64,000 bases of DNA from Malonomonas rubra (GCF_003247215.1 NZ_QKAP01000013.1:18785-82784); one strand, 5' to 3'. Counted from the stretch's first letter, positions 35,230 to 45,410 are shown. Program-made: numbers and translations. The notes: generated by a model not told the origin, from the sequence alone.

Positions 35230-36183
35230 TCAGTCATTAAATTGCACTTCGAAAGTCAGTGTGAAAATACCGGTCGGATCGAAATCCTTCTCCCGTCTCC
35301 ATTGGACTTCCGGTTTTAATTCTATAAACAACCATTTCTTGATAATACGTTGCCGGTATTTTATGAAGCTATCATATTCGGTTACATGGTTTTGCGGCCG
35401 TGTTTCGCCAACCACATATGAACCGATTGCCAGGGCTTTTTTGTGGCTGAAAGACTGTAGCCACTGCCCCATTGTCAGCCACTCGTAACCGTTGCTCGAT
35501 TCGGAGAAAAATCCTCGTCCGGTTGTCCGGATCAGCATTGATTTGTTCAGCGGCAGATCGTAATCGATGCGGCTCTCTTCGCCGAAGCCTTCCTTGTTCT
35601 CCCAAAAGACTGCTTGCGTCAAGGTCAGCAGCGATTCCTGTGCGATCGGAATCGAATATCGGACACGCGATCCCAAATGTGGGTTGAACTCATTTTCCAA
35701 ATCGATTTTGATTCTATGGGTTAGGCTGAATTGTGTGTTTCGTTCCTGAGTGTACTGCAGGGCTAGGCTGGTATCCTGGCCGTTGGCGAGCTCTTGATTA
35801 ATCCTCGAGTCTTTGAGGGCTTCATCGCGTAAATCCTCATCTTCGCTGGACAGAATTAAATGAAAGCGATTGGTCAGGTTGGGAAGGTAGAGCTGTGCTT
35901 TGACCTTTCCTTTAAAGCTAAGCTTTTCACCATCTTCAGCGATAAGTGAGCCGCGCAACCGCAGCGAAGTGCCTGCAATCTCTTCATCCAAACGTGGGTC
36001 CTGGAAAAAGTTATCGAACCATCTGGCCGGAGTCGACAGCGATTGGGAAATTTCTTTATGGGTTTTGTCAACCAAGGTAGTGCCGGGCGTCTCCGTATTC
36101 TCCTGTGCGTTGCAATATTGGGCTGTGGATAGGAGCAGGAGTAAAAAAAGCAGAGTTGTAATCGGGAAAAAGCTGGTTTGCAT
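35230..36183 (-). CDS. exported beta-rich protein, probable outer-membrane barrel
   Basis: 317 residues with a clear signal peptide (MQTSFFPITTLLFLLLLLST, cut after CNA). The mature part alternates hydrophobic and polar residues in strands (FHLILSSEDEDLRD, LALQYTQERNTQFSLTHRI, VRYSIPIAQESLLTLTQAVF, FIELKPEVQWRREKDFDP) and ends in TGIFTLTFEVQFND, as expected for a barrel. No catalytic motif. It is a single gene between a dead insertion sequence and folD. A family name cannot be given. Confidence 0.7.
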   Translation of the reverse strand: MQTSFFPITTLLFLLLLLSTAQYCNAQENTETPGTTLVDKTHKEISQSLSTPARWFDNFFQDPRLDEEIAGTSLRLRGSLIAEDGEKLSFKGKVKAQLYLPNLTNRFHLILSSEDEDLRDEALKDSRINQELANGQDTSLALQYTQERNTQFSLTHRIKIDLENEFNPHLGSRVRYSIPIAQESLLTLTQAVFWENKEGFGEESRIDYDLPLNKSMLIRTTGRGFFSESSNGYEWLTMGQWLQSFSHKKALAIGSYVVGETRPQNHVTEYDSFIKYRQRIIKKWLFIELKPEVQWRREKDFDPTGIFTLTFEVQFND

Positions 36184-36351
36184 AAAGCAATCCCCTGTTG
36201 GAAAAGTATATGTGGTACAGGTGCTTCAGCGTCTTTACATTCGCTAAATGCTTACGTATAGTTTGGCATCCAGCTTTTGAAAATTAAGCATCTCCACTCA
36301 TTTAAGAATGATCTCACTTGGCTATAAGTATAGCAGTTATGGAGGAGTTAC

Positions 36352-37206
36352 GTGGCTCAAGTTATCGATGGTAAAGCAATTGCGGCAGATTTAAGAGAAG
36401 AAATCAAAGCAGATACGGCCGAGTTGGTGGCCCAGGGGGTCACTCCCGGATTAGCGGTAGTACTGGTGGGCGAGGACCCGGCTAGCCGGGTTTATGTATC
36501 AATGAAAGAAAAAGCATGCGCTGTAGCGGGGATATTTTCTGATGAACATAAGCTGCCAGCCGAAACCACTGAAGATGAGCTTTTGGAGTTGATCGACAAG
36601 CTGAATGCTGACGAGAGGATCGATGGCATTCTGGTTCAGTTGCCTTTGCCCAATCATATCGACGAATCGAAGGTGCTCGATACCATATCGCCGAAGAAGG
36701 ATGTTGACGGTTTCCATCCATACAATGTCGGTCGACTGGCGACCGGTAACCCGCTGTTTCAACCCTGTACCCCTTACGGAGTCATGAAGATGCTGGAGCG
36801 TACCGGTGTTGACCTCAAGGGGAAAGAAGTTGTTGTTGTCGGGCGTTCCAATATCGTCGGCAAGCCGGTTGCCCTGATGTGTCTGGCCGAACATGCCACC
36901 GTTACCATCTGTCATTCCCGCACCCAGGATTTGCCGGCTAAGGTTGCCGCTGCAGATGTGGTGATCGCAGCTGTCGGCGTACCGGAAATGATCAAAGGGG
37001 AATGGATTAAGGAAGGCGCTGTGGTGATCGATGTTGGTGTCAACCGGGTAGGAGAGAAGAAACTGGTCGGAGATGTCGAATATGACGCGGCATTCGAGCG
37101 CGCATCTGCGATCACACCGGTGCCGGGCGGTGTCGGCCCGATGACCATTACCATGTTGCTCTACAATACTGTGGTTAGCGCCAAACGACGGGCGGGGGGA
37201 AAATAG
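36352..37206 (+). CDS. folD: bifunctional methylene-THF dehydrogenase/cyclohydrolase
   Basis: 284 residues. Signatures: [18 protein letters not shown] (catalytic Tyr and Lys), [45 protein letters not shown] and [15 protein letters not shown]. It interconverts methylene-, methenyl- and formyl-tetrahydrofolate. GTG start at 36352 behind GGAGGAG. metV begins 9 bp after its stop, so folD-metV-metF are linked. Confidence 0.97.
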   Translation: MAQVIDGKAIAADLREEIKADTAELVAQGVTPGLAVVLVGEDPASRVYVSMKEKACAVAGIFSDEHKLPAETTEDELLELIDKLNADERIDGILVQLPLPNHIDESKVLDTISPKKDVDGFHPYNVGRLATGNPLFQPCTPYGVMKMLERTGVDLKGKEVVVVGRSNIVGKPVALMCLAEHATVTICHSRTQDLPAKVAAADVVIAAVGVPEMIKGEWIKEGAVVIDVGVNRVGEKKLVGDVEYDAAFERASAITPVPGGVGPMTITMLLYNTVVSAKRRAGGK

Positions 37207-37214
37207 GAATTTGA

Positions 37215-37877
37215 ATGATTATCAGCACCCCGAAAGGGCGCGAAGAACTCGCGGCTTTGCTCGCAGAATACCACTCCCTGTATATTATCGGCTGTGGAGC
37301 TTGTGCAACGGTCTGTAAAGTGGGTGGCGAGGACGAGGTCTTCGCTACCCAGGAGTGGCTCGAGGAAAACGGGCATGAGGTGGTTGGCAGCATGGTGCTC
37401 GAAGAAGCCTGCCATATCATGCGCGCTGCCCGTGAGCTGCGTCGCTGCAAGGCCCAGATTGATGAGGCTGATGCTTTGCTGATTCTTTCCTGTGGCGCTG
37501 GGGTGCAATCGATTTCCAACTGTGTCGACAAGCGTGTGTTGGCGGGGGTCAACTCGCTGTTTCTGGGGAATATCCGTCGCTTTGGCGAGTTCGAAGAAAA
37601 ATGCTCGCTGTGTGGTGACTGCATCCTCAGCGAAACGGCCGGAATCTGTCCAGTAACTAACTGTGCCAAGGGAATGCTGAATGGTCCTTGTGGCGGTATG
37701 GAAGACGGGCATTGCGAGGCGGATGAATTACGTGACTGTGCCTGGCTGAAGATCTACCAGCGTTTGGAAAAGCAGCGGCGGCACGGGGTTTTCGAGCGGG
37801 TGGTCGAGCCGAAGGATTGGGCCAAGAAGTTCAAACCGGGTCAGCATCGGCTCGACAAGAATGGGGACAAGAAATGA
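37215..37877 (+). CDS. metV: MTHFR-associated zinc/Fe-S protein MetV
   Basis: 220 residues, rich in cysteine: CGACATVCK near the N-terminus, KCSLCGDCILSE, GICPVTNCAKG and GPCGGMEDGHCE in the C-terminal half. This matches the MTHFR C-terminal/MetV family, which pairs with MetF in acetogens and many anaerobes and binds zinc and iron-sulfur clusters. It overlaps metF by 4 bp (ATGA). It is expected to form a complex with MetF for methylene-THF reduction with low-potential electrons. Confidence 0.9.
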   Translation: MIISTPKGREELAALLAEYHSLYIIGCGACATVCKVGGEDEVFATQEWLEENGHEVVGSMVLEEACHIMRAARELRRCKAQIDEADALLILSCGAGVQSISNCVDKRVLAGVNSLFLGNIRRFGEFEEKCSLCGDCILSETAGICPVTNCAKGMLNGPCGGMEDGHCEADELRDCAWLKIYQRLEKQRRHGVFERVVEPKDWAKKFKPGQHRLDKNGDKK

Positions 37878-38731
37878 GTCGGTTGGCGGACAAGCTGGCT
37901 CGCCAGCAGTTTGTTGTGACTGCGGAAATCGCTCCGCCGAAAGGGATCGATGTCGCCCCCGCGTTGGCCAAGGCGGAAGTGTTGCGCGATATGGATGCCA
38001 TCAATGTGACCGACAACCAGGGGGCCTGTATGCGCATGTCACCTTTGGTTTTATCCCGCCTGCTGGTCGAGCAGGGGTTCGATCCGATCTTACAGATTAC
38101 CTGTCGTGATCGTAATCGGATGGCGCTACAGTCCGACCTGCTTGGCGCTGCCGCCATGGGGATCGAGAACCTGCTGCTGTTGACCGGCGATCACCCGAAA
38201 TTCGGAGACCATAAAGCCTCACGCCCGGTGTTTGATCTTGATTCTGTGCAATTGCTCAAAGCTGTCGAGCGTTTGCAACAGGGCGTCGATATGGCCGGAA
38301 AACAACTCTCGGAAGCTCCGCATTTTTTTTCTGGCGCTGCAGTTGCTCCTGCTGCAGAACCACAAGCCCTGACCCTGAAAAAGTTCAAGAAAAAGATTAA
38401 CTGTGGTGCAGAGTTTTTTCAGACTCAGGCTGTTTTTCAGCGCACGCAACTTGAGTCATTTATTGCCGAAGCAAAACAGTTTCAGGTTCCTGTTATACTG
38501 GGGGTGCTGCTGCTGAAAAATGTCCGTATGGCAAATTTCCTCAACAAGAATATTCCGGGTGTACAGGTGCCGCAAGATCTGCTACAACGCCTTGAAGATG
38601 CAGTGAATCCATTGCAGGAAGGTGTTCGGATCGCTCGTGAAATGGTAGCTCTGGCACGCGAGTTCTGTCAGGGGGTACATCTGATGACATTCGGTCAAGA
38701 AAATTTGATACCGCAGATCCTTGCGGAATAA
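37874..38731 (+). CDS. metF: methylenetetrahydrofolate reductase
   Basis: 285 residues from ATG 37874 in the ATGA overlap with metV; an earlier in-frame ATG at 37817 lies inside metV and is rejected. A TIM-barrel flavoprotein with FVVTAEIAPPKG, the NVTDNQGACMRMSP region, ITCRDRNRMALQSDLLGAA and LLTGDHP. It makes methyl-THF for methionine and, in some anaerobes, for C1 pathways. Confidence 0.94.
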   Translation: MSRLADKLARQQFVVTAEIAPPKGIDVAPALAKAEVLRDMDAINVTDNQGACMRMSPLVLSRLLVEQGFDPILQITCRDRNRMALQSDLLGAAAMGIENLLLLTGDHPKFGDHKASRPVFDLDSVQLLKAVERLQQGVDMAGKQLSEAPHFFSGAAVAPAAEPQALTLKKFKKKINCGAEFFQTQAVFQRTQLESFIAEAKQFQVPVILGVLLLKNVRMANFLNKNIPGVQVPQDLLQRLEDAVNPLQEGVRIAREMVALAREFCQGVHLMTFGQENLIPQILAE

Positions 38732-38782
38732 TTTGTTACAACTCTGTAGTTCAATAAAATCCAGATACCAGGGAGCCTGCCG

Positions 38783-39868
38783 ATGAAAAAAACCGTACTG
38801 AATCAGGTCCACCGAGATGCGGGTGCCCGCATGGTCGAATTCGGCGGCTGGGATATGCCGGTGCAATACTCGGGAGTGCTTGCCGAACATATGGCCGTAC
38901 GTGAAGCCGCCGGTCTGTTCGATGTTTCTCATATGGGGGAGATCGAAGTCAGCGGTCCGCAGGCCTTCGCTTTCCTTCAGTATGCAACCATCAATGATGT
39001 CTCTGCATTGTCCGATGGCCAGGTGCAGTACACCGCACTTTGTTATCCTTCCGGCGGGGTGGTGGATGATTTGACCCTGTACCGCTTTGCTGCCGACAGT
39101 TATCTGCTTTGTGTGAATGCTGCCAACACCGACAAGGATTTTGACTGGTTGCAGCAATTGCTCAAGGAAACCGATTACGTTGAGCTGCAACTGATCAATC
39201 GCAGCAGTGAATATGCCCAACTCGCGCTACAGGGGCCGAAGGCGGAAAAAATTCTTGCGGAATTGACCGATTCCGATCTGTCTTCGATCAAATATTACTG
39301 GTTTGCCGAAGGTGATGTTGTCGGGGTAGCGACGATCATTTCCCGTACCGGGTACACCGGCGAAGACGGTTTTGAACTTTATTGCCCCGCCAAAGATGGG
39401 GTAAAACTCTGGCAGGCATTGATGGTTGCCGGTGGACCGTACGGCTTGCTCCCAACCGGGCTTGGTGCTCGAGATACCCTGCGCCTGGAAAAAGCATATG
39501 CCCTTTACGGCCATGAAATAACCGCTGATATTTTGCCGCTCGAAGCACGATTAGCTTGGATCACCAAGCTGAATAAGGGCGAGTTCGTCGGTTCGCAGGC
39601 ACTCATTGCGGCTAAAGAGGGCGGTTTGAAGCGTAAATTGATTGGTTTGAAATTGACCGAACCGGGTGTGCCGCGCGAAAATTATCCGGTTTTTTGTGAC
39701 GGCCTCGAGGTCGGCTATGTCACCAGCGGAACGCTGTCCCCCTGTTTAAAGCAGGGGATTGCGCTGGCGCTGGTTGAAGCGGATTGCGCTGATGGAGAAC
39801 AGCCGTTGCAAATCGGAATTCGTAAGCGACAGGTGGGGACCGAGAGGGTAAGACCACCTTTTGTCTAA
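38783..39868 (+). CDS. gcvT: glycine cleavage system T protein (aminomethyltransferase)
   Basis: 361 residues. [35 protein letters not shown], the folate-binding [15 protein letters not shown], and the C-terminal [18 protein letters not shown] motif identify it. It moves the methylene group from the lipoyl arm of GcvH to THF and releases ammonia. The start codon follows GGGAGCC. It is 51 bp after metF. Confidence 0.97.
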   Translation: MKKTVLNQVHRDAGARMVEFGGWDMPVQYSGVLAEHMAVREAAGLFDVSHMGEIEVSGPQAFAFLQYATINDVSALSDGQVQYTALCYPSGGVVDDLTLYRFAADSYLLCVNAANTDKDFDWLQQLLKETDYVELQLINRSSEYAQLALQGPKAEKILAELTDSDLSSIKYYWFAEGDVVGVATIISRTGYTGEDGFELYCPAKDGVKLWQALMVAGGPYGLLPTGLGARDTLRLEKAYALYGHEITADILPLEARLAWITKLNKGEFVGSQALIAAKEGGLKRKLIGLKLTEPGVPRENYPVFCDGLEVGYVTSGTLSPCLKQGIALALVEADCADGEQPLQIGIRKRQVGTERVRPPFV

Positions 39869-39920
39869 AATTTTGTTATAGATCAACTCGTACACACAAT
39901 TGACTGTCCAGGAGGATACC

Positions 39921-40304
39921 ATGGATTTTCCCGACGAGCTGAAGTACACCGAAGAACATGAGTGGGTTTTGGTCGAAGATGAAATAGCAACTGTCGGTAT
40001 CACCGATTTTGCCCAGGATCAGTTGGGCGATGTTGTTTTTGTTGAGCTGCCTGAGGTCGGTGACCAGCTGGAAACCGGTAAGCCGCTCGGTGTCGTCGAG
40101 TCGGTCAAGGCGGTTTCCGATGTCTATGCCCCGGTCAGTGGTGAAGTTGTTGAAGTTAACAGCGATCTTCCGGACGAGCCGGAAATGCTTAATACCTCTC
40201 CCTATGATGACGGTTGGATGATCAAGATCAAGCTGGACGATCCTGGCGAAGTGGAGGATCTGATGGATGCCGCTGCTTACCAGGAGTTTATCGAGCAGGA
40301 CTGA
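39921..40304 (+). CDS. gcvH: glycine cleavage system H protein
   Basis: 127 residues from ATG 39921, with AGGAGG before it. The lipoylation site is Lys63 in GVVESVKAVSDVYAPVSG. It carries the aminomethyl group between GcvP and GcvT. Confidence 0.97.
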   Translation: MDFPDELKYTEEHEWVLVEDEIATVGITDFAQDQLGDVVFVELPEVGDQLETGKPLGVVESVKAVSDVYAPVSGEVVEVNSDLPDEPEMLNTSPYDDGWMIKIKLDDPGEVEDLMDAAAYQEFIEQD

Positions 40305-40364
40305 GACGGCCCCTGATCGGCTCATGTTGTGATTCCATCAGATTGTACTGCTGAGAGGATACCT

Positions 40365-41714
40365 ATGCGCTATTTGCCCCACACCGAAATGGATATCCGG
40401 CAGATGCTGGAAACTATTGGTGTTAAAAACATTGACGAACTGTTTTCCGGTATTCCCGATTCCTGCCGGCTGCAATCGCCACTCAATCTGCCTTCTGCCC
40501 TTTCGGAATCGGAGGCTGTGGCGGTTTTAAAAACATTGGCTGAGCGGAACGCCAAGGTTTCAGAGTGGGATTCCTTTCTCGGTGGTGGGGCGTATAACCA
40601 CTTCATTCCGGCGGTCGTCGACCATCTGGTTAGCCGTAGCGAATTCTACACCGCCTACACTCCTTATCAGCCGGAGATCAGCCAGGGAACCCTGCAGGCG
40701 ATCTTTGAGTTTCAGACCATGATCTGCCAGTTGACCGGAATGGATGTCGCCAACGCTTCGATGTACGATGGCGCATCTGCCTGTGCTGAGGCGGTACTGC
40801 TGGCGCTGCGCACCGGACGCAAACGCAACAAGGTGTTGCTTTCTGAGGCGTTGCATCCGCAGTACCGGGAAACAGTGGCGACCTATTGCCGTTACCTTAA
40901 TGTCGAACTGATCGAAGTGGGAAGCGCCGATGGTGTTACCGATCGGCAACAGTTGAAAGGGTTGCTAGACGAGCAGGTTGCCGCGGTCGTGGTCGGCTAC
41001 CCGAACTATTTCGGACAGATCGAAGATCTGCAGAAGCTGGCAGACGCTGCTCATGCTGCCGGGGCTAAATTGATTACAGCAGTGTCTGAGCCGCTGGCCC
41101 TGGGACTGTTCAAGGCTCCAGGCGATCTCGGAGCCGATGTGGTGGCCGGTGAAGGGCAGGCTTTCGGTATCCCGCTTTCATTCGGTGGGCCAGGGATCGG
41201 TTTCTTTGCGGTCAAGCAGAACGACATGCGCGCCCTGCCGGGACGTTTGGTTGGGGAAACCGTCGATCAGGATGGCAAGCGCGGTTTCGTGCTGACTTTA
41301 GCTACTCGCGAGCAACATATCCGGCGTGAGAAAGCGACCTCGAATATCTGCTCCAATCAGGGAATGTGTACTTTGATGGTTGGGATCTTCCTTGCGCTGC
41401 ACGGCAAGCAGGGCTTGCGCAAACTGGCCGAACTCAACTATTCCAAAGCGGCTTACGCAAAAAAGCAGATTAGCGCACTCGATGGTTTCGCTATTGCTTT
41501 CTCCGGTGAGGTGTTCAACGAGTTTGTCGTTGTTTGTCCGGAGCCGGTTGCAGAGTTGCAGAAGCGTCTGGAGGAGCAGGGGATTCTATCCGGAATCGCT
41601 TTGGCAAAGGATTACCCGCAACTGGAAAATGGACTTTTGATTTGTGTGACTGAGCAGAACAGTCGCGAGCAGATCGACCGACTGGTCTCTGCCCTGGCAG
41701 GAGGTGAACGATGA
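40365..41714 (+). CDS. gcvPA: glycine dehydrogenase subunit 1
   Basis: 449 residues from ATG 40365, behind GAGAGGAT; an earlier in-frame start at 40329 is less likely. It has FLGGGAYNHFIPAVVDHL, TAYTPYQPEISQGTLQAIFE and the conserved PLSFGGPGIGFFAVK. This is the N-terminal half of the split P protein, common in anaerobes. It overlaps gcvPB by 4 bp. Confidence 0.96.
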   Translation: MRYLPHTEMDIRQMLETIGVKNIDELFSGIPDSCRLQSPLNLPSALSESEAVAVLKTLAERNAKVSEWDSFLGGGAYNHFIPAVVDHLVSRSEFYTAYTPYQPEISQGTLQAIFEFQTMICQLTGMDVANASMYDGASACAEAVLLALRTGRKRNKVLLSEALHPQYRETVATYCRYLNVELIEVGSADGVTDRQQLKGLLDEQVAAVVVGYPNYFGQIEDLQKLADAAHAAGAKLITAVSEPLALGLFKAPGDLGADVVAGEGQAFGIPLSFGGPGIGFFAVKQNDMRALPGRLVGETVDQDGKRGFVLTLATREQHIRREKATSNICSNQGMCTLMVGIFLALHGKQGLRKLAELNYSKAAYAKKQISALDGFAIAFSGEVFNEFVVVCPEPVAELQKRLEEQGILSGIALAKDYPQLENGLLICVTEQNSREQIDRLVSALAGGER

Positions 41715-43168
41715 GCCGTACAGACAGCCGCGGACTGGTTCTCGATGAAAAGCTGCTCTTTGAATTGACCGATCCTGGCCGGGTTGGTTACAGCCTGCCG
41801 GCGTGCGATGTCCCGGAGGTAACACCTCAGAAAAGTCTGCAGCGGGATGAGATTGCCGATTTTCCGGAACTTTCCGAAGTTGATGTTGTTCGTCATTACA
41901 CCCGCCTCTCGACTTGGAACTATGGTGTTGACAGTGGTTTCTATCCGCTGGGCAGCTGCACCATGAAGTACAATCCGAAAGTTAACGAACAGGCGGCGCG
42001 TCTGTCTGGTTTTGCCGAGTTACATCCGCAAGCCCCGGAGCATCTCTGTCAGGGGGCGCTGGAGCTGATGTATCGGCTGCAACAGGACCTGGGTGAAGTC
42101 TCCGGTTTCCCTGCCATCACTCTGCAGCCGGCGGCAGGAGCTCAGGGTGAATTTACCGGGATGTTGATGATCCGTGCCTGGCACGAAGCGCAAGGCAATA
42201 AGCGGAACAAAGTTATTATTCCCGATACTGCGCACGGCACCAACCCGGCATCGGCCGCCTTGTGTGGTTTTGACGTGGTTCCGGTTGCTTCGGATGGGGT
42301 GCTCAGCAAAGCGGCAGTCGAAGCGGTAATGAATGATGAAGTAGCTGCGTTGATGGTGACCAACCCGAACACGCTCGGCCTGTTTGAAGCGGATATCCGC
42401 GAGATCTGCGACCTGATCCATGAGCGGGGCGGACTGGTCTATTGCGATGGGGCGAACCTGAATGCTTTGATGGGGATCAGTCGGCCAGGTGATATCGGCA
42501 TCGACGTCATGCACTTCAATCTGCACAAAACCTTTTCCACGCCGCATGGCGGCGGCGGACCCGGCGCCGGCCCGGTCGGTGTGGTCGAAAAGCTCCGTCC
42601 TTTTATGCCGGTGCCGATTGTGGTCAAAGAGGGGGAGCGGTATAGGCTCGATTATGATCTGAAACAATCGGTCGGTCGGGTTAAGGGATTTTCCGGACAT
42701 TTCGGTATCTTGGTACGGGCCTACAGCTATATCCTGTCGATGGGCGGTGAAGGGTTGAAGCGCGCGACTGAATTGGCCGTACTGAACGCCAACTATATTC
42801 GGGCGAGGCTGGAGGGGTCGTACGATCTTCCCTTTAAGCAGCGCTCGCTGCACGAGGTGGTCTTCTCCGAGGCGGCCCTGGAGAATGATTGCCATACCCT
42901 CGACGTTGCCAAGCGGCTGATCGATTACGGTTTTCATCCGCCGACCATCTATTTCCCGCTGGTGGTCAAGGGGGCGTTGATGATCGAGCCGACTGAGAGC
43001 GAAAGCAAACAGAACCTTGATGAGTTCTGCGATGCGTTGCTGTCGATAGCCGAAGAATCGCTGTCGAAGCCGGAGTTACTGAAACAAGCGCCGATCAGAG
43101 CCAAGGTCAAGCGGCTTGACGAAGCGACAGCAGCGCGCAAGCCGAAATTGCGCTGGGTAAAAGAATGA
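41711..43168 (+). CDS. gcvPB: glycine dehydrogenase subunit 2
   Basis: 485 residues. The PLP lysine is Lys273 in HFNLHKTFSTPHGGGGPG. Other marks: FYPLGSCTMKYNPKVNE, TLQPAAGAQGEFTG, and TAHGTNPASAALCGF. With GcvPA it decarboxylates glycine. It ends the operon. Confidence 0.97.
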   Translation: MSRTDSRGLVLDEKLLFELTDPGRVGYSLPACDVPEVTPQKSLQRDEIADFPELSEVDVVRHYTRLSTWNYGVDSGFYPLGSCTMKYNPKVNEQAARLSGFAELHPQAPEHLCQGALELMYRLQQDLGEVSGFPAITLQPAAGAQGEFTGMLMIRAWHEAQGNKRNKVIIPDTAHGTNPASAALCGFDVVPVASDGVLSKAAVEAVMNDEVAALMVTNPNTLGLFEADIREICDLIHERGGLVYCDGANLNALMGISRPGDIGIDVMHFNLHKTFSTPHGGGGPGAGPVGVVEKLRPFMPVPIVVKEGERYRLDYDLKQSVGRVKGFSGHFGILVRAYSYILSMGGEGLKRATELAVLNANYIRARLEGSYDLPFKQRSLHEVVFSEAALENDCHTLDVAKRLIDYGFHPPTIYFPLVVKGALMIEPTESESKQNLDEFCDALLSIAEESLSKPELLKQAPIRAKVKRLDEATAARKPKLRWVKE

Positions 43169-43172
43169 CGAC

Positions 43173-43202
43173 AAAGGCTGGCATTAAGGTGTCAGCCTTT
43201 TT
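43173..43202. terminator. terminator after gcvPB
   Basis: AAAGGCTG pairs with CAGCCTTT around a 12-base loop, followed by TT on the plus strand and a T-containing tail on the minus strand. It lies between converging gcvPB and the TonB-like gene. Confidence 0.75.
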
Positions 43203-43210
43203 GTTGCTGC

Positions 43211-44173
43211 TCAGCGGTTTCTTCCGAAGATGTATTTCCCGGTGAGTTGGTACCGGAAGTGGGCCATGATCTTCAGCTCTGGGTATGGATAGTGTTTGCC
43301 TAGGGGGCCAAAAGGTGCTGCCCTGTAAACCGCCTGGATCGCTTCGTAGTCGAGAATGTCCGATCCGCTGCTGTTGAGCAGATCGGCATCGAGCAATTTT
43401 CCTTCACGATCGACGGTTATCTTCAGCAGCAGGGTACCTTGCTGTTCTTTTTCGATCGCTTCTCGTGGATAGTTCCAAACCCCCTCTATCTGGTTGCGGA
43501 ACCGGCGAAAAAAAGAAATCAATAGCCCGCGTTCCAGATTCAACCAGACGGTATCCCCAGATTCCAGATCATTTCTCTCTTTGATTTTTTCCTGCGCTGC
43601 CTGCTCCGTTCGGACGATCCGACCGAGGGTCGAAGGCGTCAAGTGAGTCAACTGCTCAAGTGATGGTAGCGGTTGGTCTGTTGGGTCCGGCAGCTTTCCA
43701 TCTTCTTTAGGTGTGGGTTTGCGCACGGCCTCAAGTTGATGCTCTGATTCTCTATGAGTAGGTTGCTTCTTTTCGGCTTTAACGGTTTTGTTTGTTGGCT
43801 GTGGCTGTATTGGCTTTGTCGGGGCCGGGCGGGCCGCTTGATCGCGAGAGTCCTCACCTTTGGGGGCCATCTCCTTCTCGACCCGCTGGTTGGCTTCTGC
43901 CAGCCGAGAGCTCTCTGGTGGGGGTTCCGGTGATGGTTTGACCGGTTGTTGATCCAGTTCATAGACTTTATTTTCTCTGTTTTCTGGTTTTTCGACTAGT
44001 TTGACAATAGTCGGTTGCTGACGCAATTCTGCGGGCTGCTCTTCGTTCAATTTATCCCAGGGAACAAGTAGGACGATTGAAAGGTGTAGCAGGATAGAGA
44101 ACAGTAATGATACGACCAGCAGTGCTGGGCGATTATTCTGTTGATTGGCGCTGAGACGGTTCGACGTGTCCAT
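43211..44173 (-). CDS. TonB/TolA-like energy transducer
   Basis: 320 residues from the ATG at 44173. In-frame ATGs further upstream (44263, 44218) would lengthen the cytoplasmic tail; none has a strong SD. A membrane anchor (ALLVVSLLFSILLHLSIVLL) is followed by a long Pro/Glu/Lys-rich spacer and a C-terminal TonB-like domain (QQGTLLLKITVDREGKLL then DADLLNSSGSDILDYEAI, AAPFGPLGKHYP). The ending differs from the W-FKPA motif of the TonB-like gene at the window start, so the two are not recent copies. Partner proteins are not in the window. Confidence 0.78.
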   Translation of the reverse strand: MDTSNRLSANQQNNRPALLVVSLLFSILLHLSIVLLVPWDKLNEEQPAELRQQPTIVKLVEKPENRENKVYELDQQPVKPSPEPPPESSRLAEANQRVEKEMAPKGEDSRDQAARPAPTKPIQPQPTNKTVKAEKKQPTHRESEHQLEAVRKPTPKEDGKLPDPTDQPLPSLEQLTHLTPSTLGRIVRTEQAAQEKIKERNDLESGDTVWLNLERGLLISFFRRFRNQIEGVWNYPREAIEKEQQGTLLLKITVDREGKLLDADLLNSSGSDILDYEAIQAVYRAAPFGPLGKHYPYPELKIMAHFRYQLTGKYIFGRNR

Positions 44174-44372
44174 AAGTTGGCGATTATAACGACTGTTGTT
44201 TGTCTCTGCCAGTATCATCCTGTGGCAGAGAATGAAAAAGCGATTGACCGGCGACGAATCCATTCGGTATAAACGAGGCTATTCCCTTGAAGATCTCTTT
44301 ATCCTAGGGATTTATTTTTTTCAAATAACGTTTTAATTGGAGAAAAAACAACGTAAAGTGAAGGAGGAGTTA

Positions 44373-45374
44373 ATGCATCTCGTCGATCAAATTAAAGCTA
44401 AAGCTCGTGAAAATTTGCAGACCGTTGTCCTGCCGGAAGGTTATGACGATCGTATGGTTGAAGCCTCGGCAAAGATTGTCGCTGATGGGTTGGCCAAGGT
44501 TGTTCTGCTCGGCAATGTCGATGCGCTAAATGTCAAGGCTGCCGAGATGGGTGTGACGCTTGATGATGTAACCCTGATCGATCCAAAGAATTCCGACCTG
44601 CTTGACGGATATGCCGATAAGTTGGTCGAGTTGCGGAAGAAGAAGGGTTTAACCAAGGAACAGGCGATTGAACTGCTGACAGGTAATGATAACCTTTATT
44701 TCGGTGCCATGATGGTGCGTATGGGTGATGCCGGAGGTGCTGTGGCTGGTGCTTTCAATACCACTGGCGATGTTTTGCGTGCGGCCCTCCAGGTGATCGG
44801 TACCGCACCAGGGATGAACACCGTCTCCTCGGTGTTCCTGATGGTGACCAATACTCCCGAGTTTGGAGAGAACGGCGTACTCTGTTTCGCTGACTGTGCT
44901 GTTAATCCGAATCCTGATGCCCAAGCTCTGGCAGAGATAGCGGTCAGTACCGCGGTGAGCTGCAAGCGTTTTCTCGGTGTTGAGGCGAAGGTTGCCATGC
45001 TTAGCTTCTCGACCAAAGGCAGCGCCAAGCATGAGGACTGTGACAAGGTTCTGAAGGCACTGGAGATAGCGAAAGAGATGGCCCCTGATCTGGCGATCGA
45101 TGGCGAACTTCAAGCGGATGCAGCGTTGCTACCGAATGTCGGGGAGAAGAAGGCTCCCGGTTCCGCAGTGGCCGGAAAAGCCAACACCATCGTATTCCCG
45201 GATCTGGATGCGGGCAACATCGGCTACAAACTGGTCGAACGTTTGGCTGGCGCTGAAGCTGTCGGCCCGATTGTACAGGGGTTGGCGCAACCGGTTAACG
45301 ACCTGTCGCGTGGCTGCTCGGTCGACGACATTGTCAGTGTCTCGGCGATCACTGCAGTGCAGGCACAAGGTTGA
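44373..45374 (+). CDS. pta: phosphate acetyltransferase
   Basis: 333 residues from ATG 44373, behind AAGGAGGAG; the TTG at 44337 is rejected. A short Pta without the N-terminal regulatory DRTGG part: ENLQTVVLPEGYDDRMVEA, YFGAMMVRMGDAGGAVAGA, AMLSFSTKGSAKHEDCDKV, NTIVFPDLDAGNIGYKLVER. It interconverts acetyl-CoA and acetyl phosphate. The usual partner ackA is not adjacent. Confidence 0.95.
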   Translation: MHLVDQIKAKARENLQTVVLPEGYDDRMVEASAKIVADGLAKVVLLGNVDALNVKAAEMGVTLDDVTLIDPKNSDLLDGYADKLVELRKKKGLTKEQAIELLTGNDNLYFGAMMVRMGDAGGAVAGAFNTTGDVLRAALQVIGTAPGMNTVSSVFLMVTNTPEFGENGVLCFADCAVNPNPDAQALAEIAVSTAVSCKRFLGVEAKVAMLSFSTKGSAKHEDCDKVLKALEIAKEMAPDLAIDGELQADAALLPNVGEKKAPGSAVAGKANTIVFPDLDAGNIGYKLVERLAGAEAVGPIVQGLAQPVNDLSRGCSVDDIVSVSAITAVQAQG

Positions 45375-45410
45375 TTTAGCGATACTTTTTAATCATCTTG
45401 AACTGGTAAT

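Noticed and set aside
38732-38782. Glycine riboswitch before gcvT
   Set aside because: The spacer is only 51 bases and shows no glycine aptamer core; the gene seems to be read from the upstream operon.
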